The position numbers and the translations under genes are program-made. From NCBI GenBank assembly GCA_027449745.1, contig DAIDKZ010000233.1, positions 1 through 35,266 of the forward strand: DNA of 35,266 nucleotides, given 5' to 3'. The notes under the pieces were generated by a model, which did no database searches, was not told the DNA's origin, and worked only from the letters and a program-made list of their open reading frames with translations. Positions 8,878 to 17,494 of the stretch are shown here, in pieces (position 1 is the first letter of the stretch; each line of letters begins with the position of its first letter). The DNA comes from Acetobacteraceae bacterium (GTDB lineage Bacteria; Pseudomonadota; Alphaproteobacteria; Acetobacterales; Acetobacteraceae).

Positions 8878-9310
8878 CCGCGCGCGGCACATCGACCCCG
8901 AAACAGTCCATCAGCGCCTCGGGGATCGGCACGCCCTTGATCGCCGTCACATTGGCCGCCGCGCGGGCAACCCAGACGCGGGTTTCCGTGCACTCGACGC
9001 AGAGCGCGTGGTCCTTCAGCAGCCGGTGCTCGACGTCGAAGCTTGCGCGTCCGAACCGGGTGACGCGGCTCTCGATTGTCACCTCGTCACCATAGGCGCA
9101 CGGCACCATGAAGCGCGCACGCGTATCGACCATGGGGAATCCGACGACGCCGTAATGCTCCAGCAGTTCCGGCTTCTTCATGCCGGAAGCGCGCGCGAAC
9201 AGTGCCGCCGTGGACGCATCGAAAAACGCGAAGAACCGTGGGTAGAACACGATCCCCGCCGGATCGCAGTCTCCCCACTCGATGCTGACATGGCGCACAT
9301 GCACGAGCAT
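8861..9310 (-). CDS. Acyl-CoA thioesterase, 4-hydroxybenzoyl-CoA thioesterase (hotdog) family
   Basis: Hotdog-fold thioesterase, 149 residues. WGDCDPAGIVFYPRFFAFFD near the N-terminus is the hallmark of the 4-hydroxybenzoyl-CoA thioesterase family; the Asp of DPAG corresponds to the catalytic Asp17 of the Pseudomonas CBS3 enzyme. It would hydrolyse an aroyl-CoA such as 4-hydroxybenzoyl- or vanilloyl-CoA to the free acid. The ATG at 9310 has GAAGG eight bases upstream and lies 11 bases after the thiolase stop, so it is the last gene of the minus-strand operon. The 3' end overlaps the convergent marR gene by 17 bases. Placed after the thiolase, it could release the aromatic product of side-chain thiolysis. 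Confidence 0.88.
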   Translation of the reverse strand: MLVHVRHVSIEWGDCDPAGIVFYPRFFAFFDASTAALFARASGMKKPELLEHYGVVGFPMVDTRARFMVPCAYGDEVTIESRVTRFGRASFDVEHRLLKDHALCVECTETRVWVARAAANVTAIKGVPIPEALMDCFGVDVPRAVSRRR

Positions 9311-9321
9311 TGGCTGAACCT

Positions 9322-10578
9322 TCAGGATGAGAATACTGGATTTTCCACCAGCAATGCGATGCCCTGGCCACCGCCGATGCAGGCCGAGGCGATGCCCCGC
9401 CGAAGCCCGGCACGGCGCAGTTCGCGCGCCAGCGTCACCGCCAGGCGCACCCCGGTGGCGCCAAGCGGATGGCCGATCGCGATGGCGCCACCATTGACGT
9501 TGAGCCGGGCCTCGTCGAGGCCGAGTTCGCGAACGCAGGCGAGTACCTGGGCACCGAACGCCTCGTTGATCTCGATGCGGTCGATGTCATCGAGCGACAG
9601 CCCGGTGCGCGCGAGCAGCGCGCGGATCGCCGGCGCCGGCCCAATTCCCATGATCTCCGGCGCACAACCGACGGCGACGCCGGCGACGAGGCGGGCAAGG
9701 GCCGGGCCGGAATGCCGGCGCAGAAACGCGCCCGAGCACACCAGCGCGGCCGCGGCGCCATCCACGACGGCCGAGGAATTGCCGCCGGTCTGCACGCCGC
9801 CGAACGCGGGGCGGATCCGCGCCAGCGCCTCGACCGACGAAGGCCTGACATGCGTGTCTTCGGCCAGAGGCGCGGTCCCGCGCGGCAGCGCGATGCCCCG
9901 TGGCCGTAGTCCATCGACGGCAAAGACCTCGTCTCCGACAGCGACGATCTCGGCCTCGAAGAAGCCGGCTTGGCGCGCGGCGAGCGCACGCTGGAAGCTG
10001 CGCGCGGCGTACGCATCGACTTCTTCGCGGCGAATATCGTAGCGGCGGGCGAGGTTTTCGGCCGTTCCACCCATCGTCACATCGGCGGCGGGGTCGAGCA
10101 GCGCTTCCCAGAGGAAGTCCTTGAACTCGACCTGGCCCATGCGGAAGCCGCCGCGATGGGTGTAGGCCGCGACCGGATTGCGGCTCATCGATTCGGTACC
10201 GACGCAGAGCGCCAGATCGACCCCGCGCTGGACGGTCTGGTCGGCGCCCTGCATGATCGCCTCGATCCCGGTGCCGCACACGCGCTGCACCATCATCGCC
10301 GGCACCGCCTGGGGGACGCCGGCATAGAGCCCGACATGGCGCGGCAGCATGTAGGCATCGAAGCTGGCCTGCGCCATGTTGCCGGTGATGACGCTGCCGA
10401 CCGCGTCGGCCGGCACGTGGGCCCGCGTCAGCACCGCGCTTGCCGCCTTGATGGCCAGATCGGTCGGCGAGACCAGGGCGAAGGCGCCGTTGTAATCCAC
10501 GAACGGCGTGCGCACGCCGTCGAGCAGCCACGCATCGTCCCAGCGGCTGACGACGGCTTGCGGCGATGCATCGTTCAT
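9322..10578 (-). CDS. Thiolase (acetyl-CoA acetyltransferase / 3-ketoacyl-CoA thiolase family)
   Basis: Thiolase of 418 residues, a normal length for the family. All active-site elements are visible: nucleophile Cys101 in VCGTGIEAI, NEAFGAQ at 338-344, His370 in GHPLGATG and Cys400 in CIGGGQG. The start is the ATG at 10578 with GGAGG eight bases upstream. It overlaps the stop codon of the preceding ligase gene by four bases (ATGA), indicating translational coupling. Its likely role is to cleave the 3-keto-3-arylpropionyl-CoA formed from a hydroxycinnamoyl-CoA into acetyl-CoA and an aroyl-CoA. In Pseudomonas HR199 the thiolase gene aat sits beside fcs and ech, so this arrangement has precedent. 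Confidence 0.92.
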   Translation of the reverse strand: MNDASPQAVVSRWDDAWLLDGVRTPFVDYNGAFALVSPTDLAIKAASAVLTRAHVPADAVGSVITGNMAQASFDAYMLPRHVGLYAGVPQAVPAMMVQRVCGTGIEAIMQGADQTVQRGVDLALCVGTESMSRNPVAAYTHRGGFRMGQVEFKDFLWEALLDPAADVTMGGTAENLARRYDIRREEVDAYAARSFQRALAARQAGFFEAEIVAVGDEVFAVDGLRPRGIALPRGTAPLAEDTHVRPSSVEALARIRPAFGGVQTGGNSSAVVDGAAAALVCSGAFLRRHSGPALARLVAGVAVGCAPEIMGIGPAPAIRALLARTGLSLDDIDRIEINEAFGAQVLACVRELGLDEARLNVNGGAIAIGHPLGATGVRLAVTLARELRRAGLRRGIASACIGGGQGIALLVENPVFSS

Positions 10579-12428
10579 CGATGGTCCTCCACGAGGATGA
10601 CGTCCGCGGACGGCGGATCGGCATAGAGTGCGGCGACGTCCGCCGCCCGATGGGCCAGCATGGCGCGCTGATTGAGCGAGCCCTTGTCGGTGACCTCGCC
10701 ACGATCGAGCGACGGCGGGGTGACCAGCAACAGCGCACGGCGGACCCGGTTCGAGCTGCCGGTCGCGCGCCCGGCCAGCTCGGCGAGAGTGGTGGCGATG
10801 CGGGTGCGTACGCGGGGATCGGCGAGCAGCTCCGTATCCGCCGCCGGCGCGTTGCGATCGGGCCGCAGGGCCCGGCAGGCGGCGAAGTCGGGCACGGCGA
10901 GGATCGCGACGTAATCGCGGTTCTCGCCGGCGATGACGACGTCGCGGACGAGCGGTGTCAGCGCGGTGAGGAGCGCCGCGCGAAGCGGGCCGACACTCAC
11001 CCATGTGCCGGTGGAAAGTTTGAAATCCTCGGAGATGCGCCCTTCGAACCGGAAGCCCTTGAACGGCGCCGTCTCGTCCACGAACGCCAGCGCATCGCCG
11101 AACTTGTAGAAGCCGAGCTCGTCGAACGCCGCATCCGTGCGCGCCGCGTCGCGCCAGTAGCCCGGCGTGATGTTCGGCCCGCGCACGCGACCTTCCAGCT
11201 TGCCCTGCACCGGCGCGAGCCGCAGTTCGACGCCCGGGACCGGCAGCCCGACCATGCCCGAGGCGGCGTAGTCCTTGCTGCAGGCGAGCGCGAACGGCGC
11301 CGTCTCGGTCGAGCCGAGACCGGTGAGCATGACGATGCGCTCGCCGCAGGTTTCCACCGCCAGCGCATCGAGCGCATCCCAGACAGGCTGGGCAAGTCCG
11401 GCGCCGGCATAGAACATCATCTTGAGCCGGCTGAAGAAGATCTCGCGCAGCGCCTTCTCACGCGCGAGATAGGGCACCAGCTCCTCGTAGCCTTTGGGCA
11501 CGTTGAAATAGACCGTCGGGGCGATCTCGCGCAGGTTGCGCACCGTCGCCTCGATGGCGCCCGGCATCGGCCGTCCATCGTCGATGTAGAGCGTGCCACC
11601 ATTGTTGAGCACCAGGCCGACATTGTGGTTGCCGCCGAACGTGTGGTTCCAGGGCAACCAGTCGACGATCACGGGCGGCTCGGTGGCGAGGACCGGGTAG
11701 GTCTCGACCAGCATCTGCTGGTTACTGCACAGCATGCGTTGGGTGTTGATGACACCCTTCGGCAGCGCGGTGGAGCCGGAGGTGAAGAGGAATTTCGCGA
11801 TCGTGTCCGGCCCCACTTTGGCGGCGGCCGAGTCGACGGCGGTGCCGGCAGTGCGGGCGAGGAGATCGGCGAAGGCAGTCATGCCTGCGTGTGGGCGCGC
11901 CGCGACGATCTCGCATCCCGCCGGTTTCGTGGCCGCGATCGCGGCGGCGAAAGCGGCGCCATCATCGGCGAAAATCAGGCCCGGGGTCAGCACGCCCATG
12001 ATGTGCCGCAGCCGCCCATAGTCGGTCGCCACCAGCGAGTAGGCAGGCGAGATCGGCGCGTAGGGCACGCCGACATGCATCGCGGCCAGACCGAGCAGCG
12101 CATGGGCGATGGAATTTCCCGACAGGATGGCGATCGGCCGTTCCACCGACAGGTCCCGATCGAGGATCGCCTGGCCGAGTGCGCGAACGGCTGCCAGCGT
12201 CTCTCCATACGTGCAGATATTCCACCCACCGCCGGCCGCGCGCTCGGCGAGGAAGGCGCGCTCCGGCGCTGCGCGCGCCCAGTGTTCCAGCCGTTCGGTG
12301 AGCCGGTCCGCGTAGGTGCCGAGCTGATCGATCGGCCGCACCAACCAGCCGCCGTCCTGTTGGCGTTCGCAGCGGACCTGCCAGGTACGCAGCGCGACCT
12401 CCCGCGTCCGCATATAGGTGTCCGGCAT
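10575..12428 (-). CDS. fcs: Feruloyl-CoA synthase-like AMP-dependent acyl-CoA ligase
   Basis: ANL-superfamily ligase of 617 residues that would activate ferulate, p-coumarate or caffeate with ATP and CoA. The phosphate-binding loop is [10 protein letters not shown] (216-225) with an Ala where Gly is usual. [12 protein letters not shown] (258-269), GSTET (372-376) and [15 protein letters not shown] (463-477) are the blocks I associate with the feruloyl-CoA synthase subfamily rather than 4CL or acetyl-CoA synthetase. I chose the ATG at 12428, which follows a GGGGGA; a TTG at 12446 would add six residues. The crotonase gene lies upstream (stop at 12450) and the thiolase start overlaps its stop. 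Substrate assignment is by family resemblance only. Confidence 0.85.
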   Translation of the reverse strand: MPDTYMRTREVALRTWQVRCERQQDGGWLVRPIDQLGTYADRLTERLEHWARAAPERAFLAERAAGGGWNICTYGETLAAVRALGQAILDRDLSVERPIAILSGNSIAHALLGLAAMHVGVPYAPISPAYSLVATDYGRLRHIMGVLTPGLIFADDGAAFAAAIAATKPAGCEIVAARPHAGMTAFADLLARTAGTAVDSAAAKVGPDTIAKFLFTSGSTALPKGVINTQRMLCSNQQMLVETYPVLATEPPVIVDWLPWNHTFGGNHNVGLVLNNGGTLYIDDGRPMPGAIEATVRNLREIAPTVYFNVPKGYEELVPYLAREKALREIFFSRLKMMFYAGAGLAQPVWDALDALAVETCGERIVMLTGLGSTETAPFALACSKDYAASGMVGLPVPGVELRLAPVQGKLEGRVRGPNITPGYWRDAARTDAAFDELGFYKFGDALAFVDETAPFKGFRFEGRISEDFKLSTGTWVSVGPLRAALLTALTPLVRDVVIAGENRDYVAILAVPDFAACRALRPDRNAPAADTELLADPRVRTRIATTLAELAGRATGSSNRVRRALLLVTPPSLDRGEVTDKGSLNQRAMLAHRAADVAALYADPPSADVILVEDHR

Positions 12429-12449
12429 TCCTGGTCCCCCGACCAAACT

Positions 12450-13235
12450 TCAGCCGCGATGGACGACTTTGCCGGCGCGCTTGTCGAGAAAGGCGCGCAG
12501 CCGGTCCTTCGCCTCGGGCGCGGCCTGTGCCACCGCGGACATCAGCGATTCGAGCAGCAGGCCGGTGGCAGGATCCGAATCGGCGATCCGCGGCAGCGCT
12601 TCGATCAGAGCGAAATTGGTCAGCGGCGCGTTCTCTGCGACGCGGCGGGCCAGTTCCACGCCCTTCGCCAATCCTGCGCCAGGTTCGGCGAGATACTGCG
12701 AAAAGCCGAGCGACACGCCCTCCTCGGCGCCGTAGGTGCGCCCGGTGAGCATCATGTCCATCATCCGCGCCACGCCGATCAGGCGCGGCAGCCGCACCGA
12801 GCCGCCGCCGCCCACAAAAATACCGCGCGACCCTTCCGGCAGCGCGTAGAAGGCGCCGCGTTCGGCCACGCGCAGATGCGCGCTGGCCGCCAGTTCCAGC
12901 CCGCCGCCGACGACCGCGCCGTGCAGCACGGCAATCACCGGCACGCCGCAATGCTCGATGCGCTCGAAGGCGCGGTGCCAGAGCCGCGAATGCGCGAGGC
13001 CGGCGGCCGCGTCGCGCTCCTCAAGATCGGAGAGGTCGAGCCCGGCGGAAAAATGGTCACCCTCGCCATGCAGCACCACGGCCCGGACCGCCGGCGGCAG
13101 TTCAGTGAATATCCGCTCCAGCCCGGCGATGCTCGCGCTGTCGAGCGCGTTGCGCTTATCCGGCCGCGCCAGCCGGACCAACGCGATGCCATCGTCGATG
13201 GCGACCGCCAGCGGCTCGGATCGACGTTCCAGCAT
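12450..13235 (-). CDS. Enoyl-CoA hydratase/isomerase (crotonase) family
   Basis: Crotonase-fold enzyme of 261 residues, first gene of the putative hydroxycinnamate operon. It has the oxyanion-hole pieces HFSAGLDL and GAVVGGGLELA. The Glu of GLEL and the Glu of LPEGSRGI fall at the positions of the two catalytic glutamates of rat enoyl-CoA hydratase, so hydration is plausible. It does not closely resemble the Pseudomonas feruloyl-CoA hydratase/lyase Ech as I remember it. It could therefore be a plain hydratase feeding a beta-oxidative route, or a lyase giving an aromatic aldehyde. The start is the ATG at 13235, about 40 bases downstream of the promoter and inverted repeat at 13273-13306. Confidence 0.88.
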   Translation of the reverse strand: MLERRSEPLAVAIDDGIALVRLARPDKRNALDSASIAGLERIFTELPPAVRAVVLHGEGDHFSAGLDLSDLEERDAAAGLAHSRLWHRAFERIEHCGVPVIAVLHGAVVGGGLELAASAHLRVAERGAFYALPEGSRGIFVGGGGSVRLPRLIGVARMMDMMLTGRTYGAEEGVSLGFSQYLAEPGAGLAKGVELARRVAENAPLTNFALIEALPRIADSDPATGLLLESLMSAVAQAAPEAKDRLRAFLDKRAGKVVHRG

Positions 13236-13272
13236 GGCATTTTCCCCCGCGCCGCGCGCGCCCTCGGATTTG

Positions 13273-13306
13273 GTTATTTGATATAACTATCTTGAGCCCA
13301 CGTCAA
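13273..13306 (-). promoter_or_regulatory. Candidate sigma-70 promoter with overlapping inverted-repeat operator
   Basis: On the minus strand TTGACG (13306-13301) is a good -35 element and TATCAA (13283-13278), 17 bases on, a plausible -10 for the crotonase-ligase-thiolase-thioesterase operon. A perfect repeat GTTAT-N5-ATAAC occupies 13273-13287 and covers the -10. It is conspicuously AT-rich in this GC-rich window. A regulator bound there would block the polymerase, and the MarR encoded at 8404 is the obvious candidate. I found no clear copy of the repeat in the marR/binding-protein intergenic region. Confidence 0.55.
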
Positions 13307-13371
13307 GCGGAAGCGCTACGCAATTCCCATCGGTCCGATAACCGCATACGATTGCCGGCGCGGGAGGGCGA

Positions 13372-13941
13372 ATGCTCGGGGAGATCGTCGCAGGCAGCGG
13401 GTTGGGAGCGCTGGTGGGCATGCTGCTCGGCCTCTCGGTCTCGCACGTCGTGGGGGGCGTCATCGGTGCGCTGGCGGCGCTGCTTGGCGCCTTTCTCGGC
13501 CTGCGCGGCGACGGCCCGGTGGGGCGAACCTGGCGCATCGGCGCATTCGGCTTCGCCTGTTTGATCGCCGTGCTCGCCGGCCTTTCGGTGCGCACCTATG
13601 CGCTGCTGGCGCCGAGCGTGCAGGACGATGTCGCCGCCTGGACCCGCGCGGGCTATTCCGCCGATGAAGCGCGCGCCTATGTCGCGCTCGAGCGGCTCGG
13701 GGTGAAGCCGGCGCAGCACGACGTGATCGCCACCCCTGCGCCGGGCGCAGCGTCCGATGCGCTGTTCGCCGGGCCAACGGCCGGTCTCTGCGCGCGGCTC
13801 GACACCATGCCGGCCCCCGTCAAGCTCCGCCTGCTGCGCGGCGCCGGCGTGCCCTACGCGGCGATCGCGGCGGCCGCCGAGGCTGCCGCGGATCCTGCCA
13901 AGGCGCTGGCAGCCGGCATGGAGGTTCTGTGCGGCGGTTGA
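13372..13941 (+). CDS. Membrane protein of unknown function
   Basis: I do not recognise this 189-residue protein. The ATG at 13372 follows a strong GGAGGGCGA. The first 75 residues hold three glycine/alanine-rich hydrophobic stretches, of which the first (GLGALVGMLLGLSVSHVVGGVIGAL) resembles glycine-zipper segments. The remainder is soluble, with two similar helical pieces: a first around WTRAGYSADEARAYVALERLG and a second around LLRGAGVPYAAIAAAAEAA. The end overlaps the GTG start of the trypsin-like gene by 13 bases, so the two are probably translated together. A membrane anchor or partner for the downstream secreted protease-like protein is a guess from context. Confidence 0.75.
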   Translation: MLGEIVAGSGLGALVGMLLGLSVSHVVGGVIGALAALLGAFLGLRGDGPVGRTWRIGAFGFACLIAVLAGLSVRTYALLAPSVQDDVAAWTRAGYSADEARAYVALERLGVKPAQHDVIATPAPGAASDALFAGPTAGLCARLDTMPAPVKLRLLRGAGVPYAAIAAAAEAAADPAKALAAGMEVLCGG

Positions 13942-15953
13942 CGCTGGCCGCGCTGCTGGCCTGGGGCCTGGCCGCGCCCGCCGCAGCCGAGGGCCCCGAC
14001 CTCACCGTGCTCAACCGGGTCGCGCCCTCGGTGGTGCGGATCGTTGCCGAGGGATGCGCCGGCGCCGAACCGGCGCGAACCGGGTCCGGCTTCGTCTGGG
14101 GCAGCGGACACCAGGTCGTCACCGACCTGCATGTCGTCATCGGCTGCCGCGCGGTCCGGGTCGGGTATCAGGGCATCGACGAGCTCTCGGCGCGGATCGC
14201 CAACGTGTTTGTCCAGGCCGACCTGGTCCTGCTCGACGTCGACCAGCCTCCCGCCGCGGTCGGCGGGCTCGACCTAGCGGCCAGCGTGCCCACCGTCGGG
14301 GCCACGGTGGACGCGTTCGGCTATCCGCTGGGACTGCCCGAACGCGACACCAAGGAACTGCATATCTCCTACGCCACCGCCGGCTCGCCGGAGCTGCGCC
14401 AAGGCCTGCCGGCCGACGTTCTGGCTGCGCTGCAGAAGCAGGGGTTTCCCGCTCTCGACATCGATGTCCTGCATCTGGATGGCAATCTGCTGCCGGGACA
14501 TTCCGGCGCGCCGCTGATCGATGGCGCCGGCCGCGTCGTCGGCGTCGGCTCGGGCGGGCTGGCGCGCGGTACGGTCGGCATCGGCTGGGCGGTGCGCGCG
14601 CAGTATGTCGGCCAGTTGCCGAGCCACCATGACCCGGTGCCGACCGGCTCCGAGGAAGCGGCCGCGAGCTTCGCCTACGCCGAACCGGCAGCGGCGGCCG
14701 ATACCGTGCGGTGCGGCGGGCTCACCCTGGTGCGGACCCGCACCGCCGACCTGGCCGACCTCGCCGCCAGTTCCGATGATCCCGACCGGCTCGAACCGCT
14801 CGCCCGCGCGCTCACCGCCAGCAGCGTCGCGGCGCTGGGGACGATCCGCTACGCCATCTGGACCGAAACGGCATCGGGCGCCGCGATCGCGGTTCCGGCC
14901 GGTCTCGCCATCGCGCCGACGGCCGAGGGATGCGACTTGCAGCTGCGCCCGCCGAACCTCCGTCTGGTGATGCGGATCGGCCCGCTGGCCGGCGCGGTCG
15001 CCAGCCTGCCGTGGGACCTCGCCCGGAACCGGCTGCAATGGGAATCCTTCCTGGCGATCGACCGCCTCATCGGGTCGGGGATCACCTATCGCGGTTACGG
15101 GCTGACGGATGGACCGCATCTGGTCAATGGCGCCGAGGTTCTGCGCCGGATCGGCGATGGCCATGGGGCGGACGGCCGGACCATTCGGATGTTCCGCTCC
15201 GACCTCGCCGGTCGCGGCGCCTACATCATGATCGCGGCCATCGACACCGCGGCCGAGCCGCCCGAGCGCATGGGCGCGGAGGAGCGGGCCGCCTGGGCGG
15301 CGGCGCTGTTTGCCGTGCAGCTGAGCTCGTTCCCGCCGCTGCCGGGCGAGCCGCCGAACGGATCGAAGCCGTTCCCCCGCACCTTCGACCTCGCCCGCTG
15401 CGGCGATCTCGGCCTGACGTTGCTGCGATCCACCACGCTCGGCGCGCTGGCCAAGACGGGAAAGGACCAGCCCTCGGCGCGGACCGACGCGCCGGTGGGG
15501 CTCTGGGTCAACCCCGACTGGGGCTTCACCCTGCCTCTGCCCGCTGGCATGGCCCCAGCCGCGAGCGAAAGCGCCTGCGTCATGCCCTGGCGCGAGCACG
15601 ACCGGGTGCGCTTCGTCGTCCGCACCGTCAGCCGCTCTGCCGCCATGGCGCGCGCGCGGCGCGGCGACGGCAGAGCGACATGGGCCGCGGCGCTGGAGGC
15701 CGAGCAATCCGGCTTCGTCCGGCGGCTTGCAACGCTCGCCGGCGCGACCTGGCGCGACCCGTCGCCGGCGGTGCGCGCCCGCAGGCAGTCGTGGCAGATG
15801 ACATCGGCCGACGGCCGCCGCGCCATCGTCATCCGCATCCATGGCCTTGAATACGCCCTCTTCGTCGCCGCCCTGCTGGAGCCCGATGTCTACCCCCGGG
15901 TGCGGACGCTGGCGGACCACGCGATCGCCGCCACCGGCGAGGGCTTGCCCTGA
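13929..15953 (+). CDS. Secreted trypsin-like serine protease domain protein with duplicated C-terminal domain
   Basis: Predicted exported protein of 674 residues. A signal peptide (MRRLTLAALLAWGLAAPAAA) precedes a trypsin-like domain to about residue 230. The triad is readable: His68 in TDLHVV, Asp98 in ADLVLLD, Ser192 in PGHSGAP, the last a variant of GNSGGP. The rest, about 260-670, is not PDZ. It looks like two copies of one domain: RCG at 261-263 with PAGLA and Cys335, and RCG at 490-492 with PAGMA and Cys550. In each copy PAG lies exactly 12 residues before the Cys, suggesting a disulphide per repeat. The start is a GTG at 13929 overlapping the previous gene. I do not recognise the repeated domain; a protein-quality or regulatory protease of the envelope is likely. 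Confidence 0.82.
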   Translation: MRRLTLAALLAWGLAAPAAAEGPDLTVLNRVAPSVVRIVAEGCAGAEPARTGSGFVWGSGHQVVTDLHVVIGCRAVRVGYQGIDELSARIANVFVQADLVLLDVDQPPAAVGGLDLAASVPTVGATVDAFGYPLGLPERDTKELHISYATAGSPELRQGLPADVLAALQKQGFPALDIDVLHLDGNLLPGHSGAPLIDGAGRVVGVGSGGLARGTVGIGWAVRAQYVGQLPSHHDPVPTGSEEAAASFAYAEPAAAADTVRCGGLTLVRTRTADLADLAASSDDPDRLEPLARALTASSVAALGTIRYAIWTETASGAAIAVPAGLAIAPTAEGCDLQLRPPNLRLVMRIGPLAGAVASLPWDLARNRLQWESFLAIDRLIGSGITYRGYGLTDGPHLVNGAEVLRRIGDGHGADGRTIRMFRSDLAGRGAYIMIAAIDTAAEPPERMGAEERAAWAAALFAVQLSSFPPLPGEPPNGSKPFPRTFDLARCGDLGLTLLRSTTLGALAKTGKDQPSARTDAPVGLWVNPDWGFTLPLPAGMAPAASESACVMPWREHDRVRFVVRTVSRSAAMARARRGDGRATWAAALEAEQSGFVRRLATLAGATWRDPSPAVRARRQSWQMTSADGRRAIVIRIHGLEYALFVAALLEPDVYPRVRTLADHAIAATGEGLP

Positions 15954-15970
15954 TCCGCCGCTGCGGCGTG

Positions 15971-15986
15971 CGAGGGCTTTCCCTCG
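15971..15986 (+). other. Small hairpin between protease genes
   Basis: CGAGGG and CCCTCG form a perfect 6-bp stem with a CTTT loop, 17 bases after the stop of the 13929-15953 gene. There is no T-run. It could stabilise the mRNA end or partly terminate before the HtrA gene at 16042. Confidence 0.3.
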
Positions 15987-16041
15987 GCGCCGCGCATGCA
16001 CATCTGAAATGGCACGCATGCCACCGTCGCGAGGTTGAAGA

Positions 16042-17454
16042 ATGCCAAGACGCCTGATGGTCTGGCTGCTGATGCTGGCCGCCGCTGCGGCCGGGTCCAC
16101 GCCCGCCGCTGCGGGCAACCCCCTGGCCGTCCAGCAGCCGCGGCCTCTGCCGGAGATCGTGGCGCCGCTCTTGCCGGCGGTCGTGAACATCACCGTTCTG
16201 CGCCAGCCGAACGGCGCCGCCGCCCAGGGCGCGGAAGACATGCCCAAGCCGGTCACCGGCCTCGGCTCCGGCTTCATCATCGATGCCGACGGCTACATCG
16301 TCACCAACCGCCATGTCGTCGCCGGCGGCTATTCGGTCACCGTCGTCCTGAACGACGAGCGTGCCTACAAGGCGCGCGTTCTCGCCACCAACGAGCGGCC
16401 GGACCTGGCGCTGCTGAAGATCGAGGCCGGACACAAGCTGCCCACGGTCGCGTTCGGCGACAGCGACGCGCTGCGGGTCGGCGAGCCGGTCGTGGCCATC
16501 GGCAACCCTCTCGGCCTCAGCAGTTCGGTGAGCGTCGGCGTCGTCAGCGCGCTCAACCGCAACCTCAACAGCACGATGATCGATGACTTCGTGCAGACGG
16601 ATGCGGCCATCAACGAGGGCAATTCCGGCGGCCCGCTGTTCAATCTCCAGGGCCAGGTCGTCGGCGTGAGCTGGGCCCTGGTCACCCCCGGCAGCGCCAG
16701 CGGCTCGGCCGGGCTCGGCCTCGCCATTCCCTCGCGGGACGCGGCCTGGGTCATCGGCCAGATGCGTCGCTACGGCCGCGTCCGCGCCGGGTTCCTCGGC
16801 GTCCGTGTCCAGGAGGTGACGCCGGACATGGCCGATGTACTCGGCCTCCCGGAGACGAACCCCGGCGGCATCATCGCCGGCATCTGGCCCGGCGGGCCGG
16901 CGGACAAGGCCGGCATGCGCGAGGGCGATGTCATCCTCGCCTTCAATCATTGGGAGCCGCACGACGTGCGGGCGCTGCTGCGGGCCATGGGGTCGAGCCC
17001 CCCGGGCCAGCCGGTTCCAGCGGTGATCTGGCGGGAGGGCCGGACCGAGACGGTGCAAGTCACGCTCACGGACTGGCGCGACCCGCGTGATGATCCGGCT
17101 GGCGCGCCGGTCGCGGTGGATCGCGGCACCCGGCAGCGTTCGCCCGATCTCGGCTTGCATATGGCGAGCGCCGATGCGGCTGCGGTCCGCACCATCCAGC
17201 TCCCCGACGGACGGACCGACGTGACCATGCACGGCGTCACCGTCGTCGGCGTCGCCGCCAACAGCGCGGCTGCGGATGCCGGCTTTGCCGCCGGCGACGT
17301 AATCCTGCGCGTGATGAACGCGCCGGTCGCCACCCCGGCGGAGGTCACAAGCGCGCTCGAGGCGGCCCGCGCGGACGGGCGCAAGGCGGTGATGATGCTG
17401 GTTTTGACCGACAGCCGTACCCACTGGGTGGTGGTACCGATCCACGAAGGGTAG
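16042..17454 (+). CDS. HtrA/Deg family periplasmic serine protease with two PDZ domains
   Basis: Deg-type protease of 470 residues. A signal peptide (to about residue 24, STPAAA) is followed by the S1C protease domain with His91 (TNRHVV), Asp121 (RPDLALLKI) and Ser195 (NEGNSGGPLF), so it should be active. Two PDZ-like regions follow, about 255-345 (LGVRVQEVTPDMADVLGL, then GGPADKAGMREGDVIL) and 370-465 (NSAAADAGFAAGDVIL). The Q-linker and LA loop are short, more DegQ/DegS-like than DegP-like. The ATG at 16042 has GAGG/GAAG upstream. It lies 88 bases after the trypsin-like gene and may share its transcript. Role: degradation or refolding of misfolded envelope proteins. It is clearly diverged from the Deg protease at 27899. 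Confidence 0.92.
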   Translation: MPRRLMVWLLMLAAAAAGSTPAAAGNPLAVQQPRPLPEIVAPLLPAVVNITVLRQPNGAAAQGAEDMPKPVTGLGSGFIIDADGYIVTNRHVVAGGYSVTVVLNDERAYKARVLATNERPDLALLKIEAGHKLPTVAFGDSDALRVGEPVVAIGNPLGLSSSVSVGVVSALNRNLNSTMIDDFVQTDAAINEGNSGGPLFNLQGQVVGVSWALVTPGSASGSAGLGLAIPSRDAAWVIGQMRRYGRVRAGFLGVRVQEVTPDMADVLGLPETNPGGIIAGIWPGGPADKAGMREGDVILAFNHWEPHDVRALLRAMGSSPPGQPVPAVIWREGRTETVQVTLTDWRDPRDDPAGAPVAVDRGTRQRSPDLGLHMASADAAAVRTIQLPDGRTDVTMHGVTVVGVAANSAAADAGFAAGDVILRVMNAPVATPAEVTSALEAARADGRKAVMMLVLTDSRTHWVVVPIHEG

Positions 17455-17494
17455 CGCCGGCGCCGGATCGAGTCGGGGCTTGGCGCGCCTGCCC

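Noticed and set aside
10566-13286. A 906-codon open frame on the plus strand opposite the hydroxycinnamate operon
   Set aside because: It is arginine/glutamate/histidine-rich without domains and mirrors four well-supported minus-strand genes; long antisense frames are expected at this GC content.
14274-16280. A 668-codon minus-strand frame opposite the trypsin-like gene
   Set aside because: Composition is low-complexity and it has no recognisable domain, while the plus strand has a signal peptide, catalytic triad and repeats.
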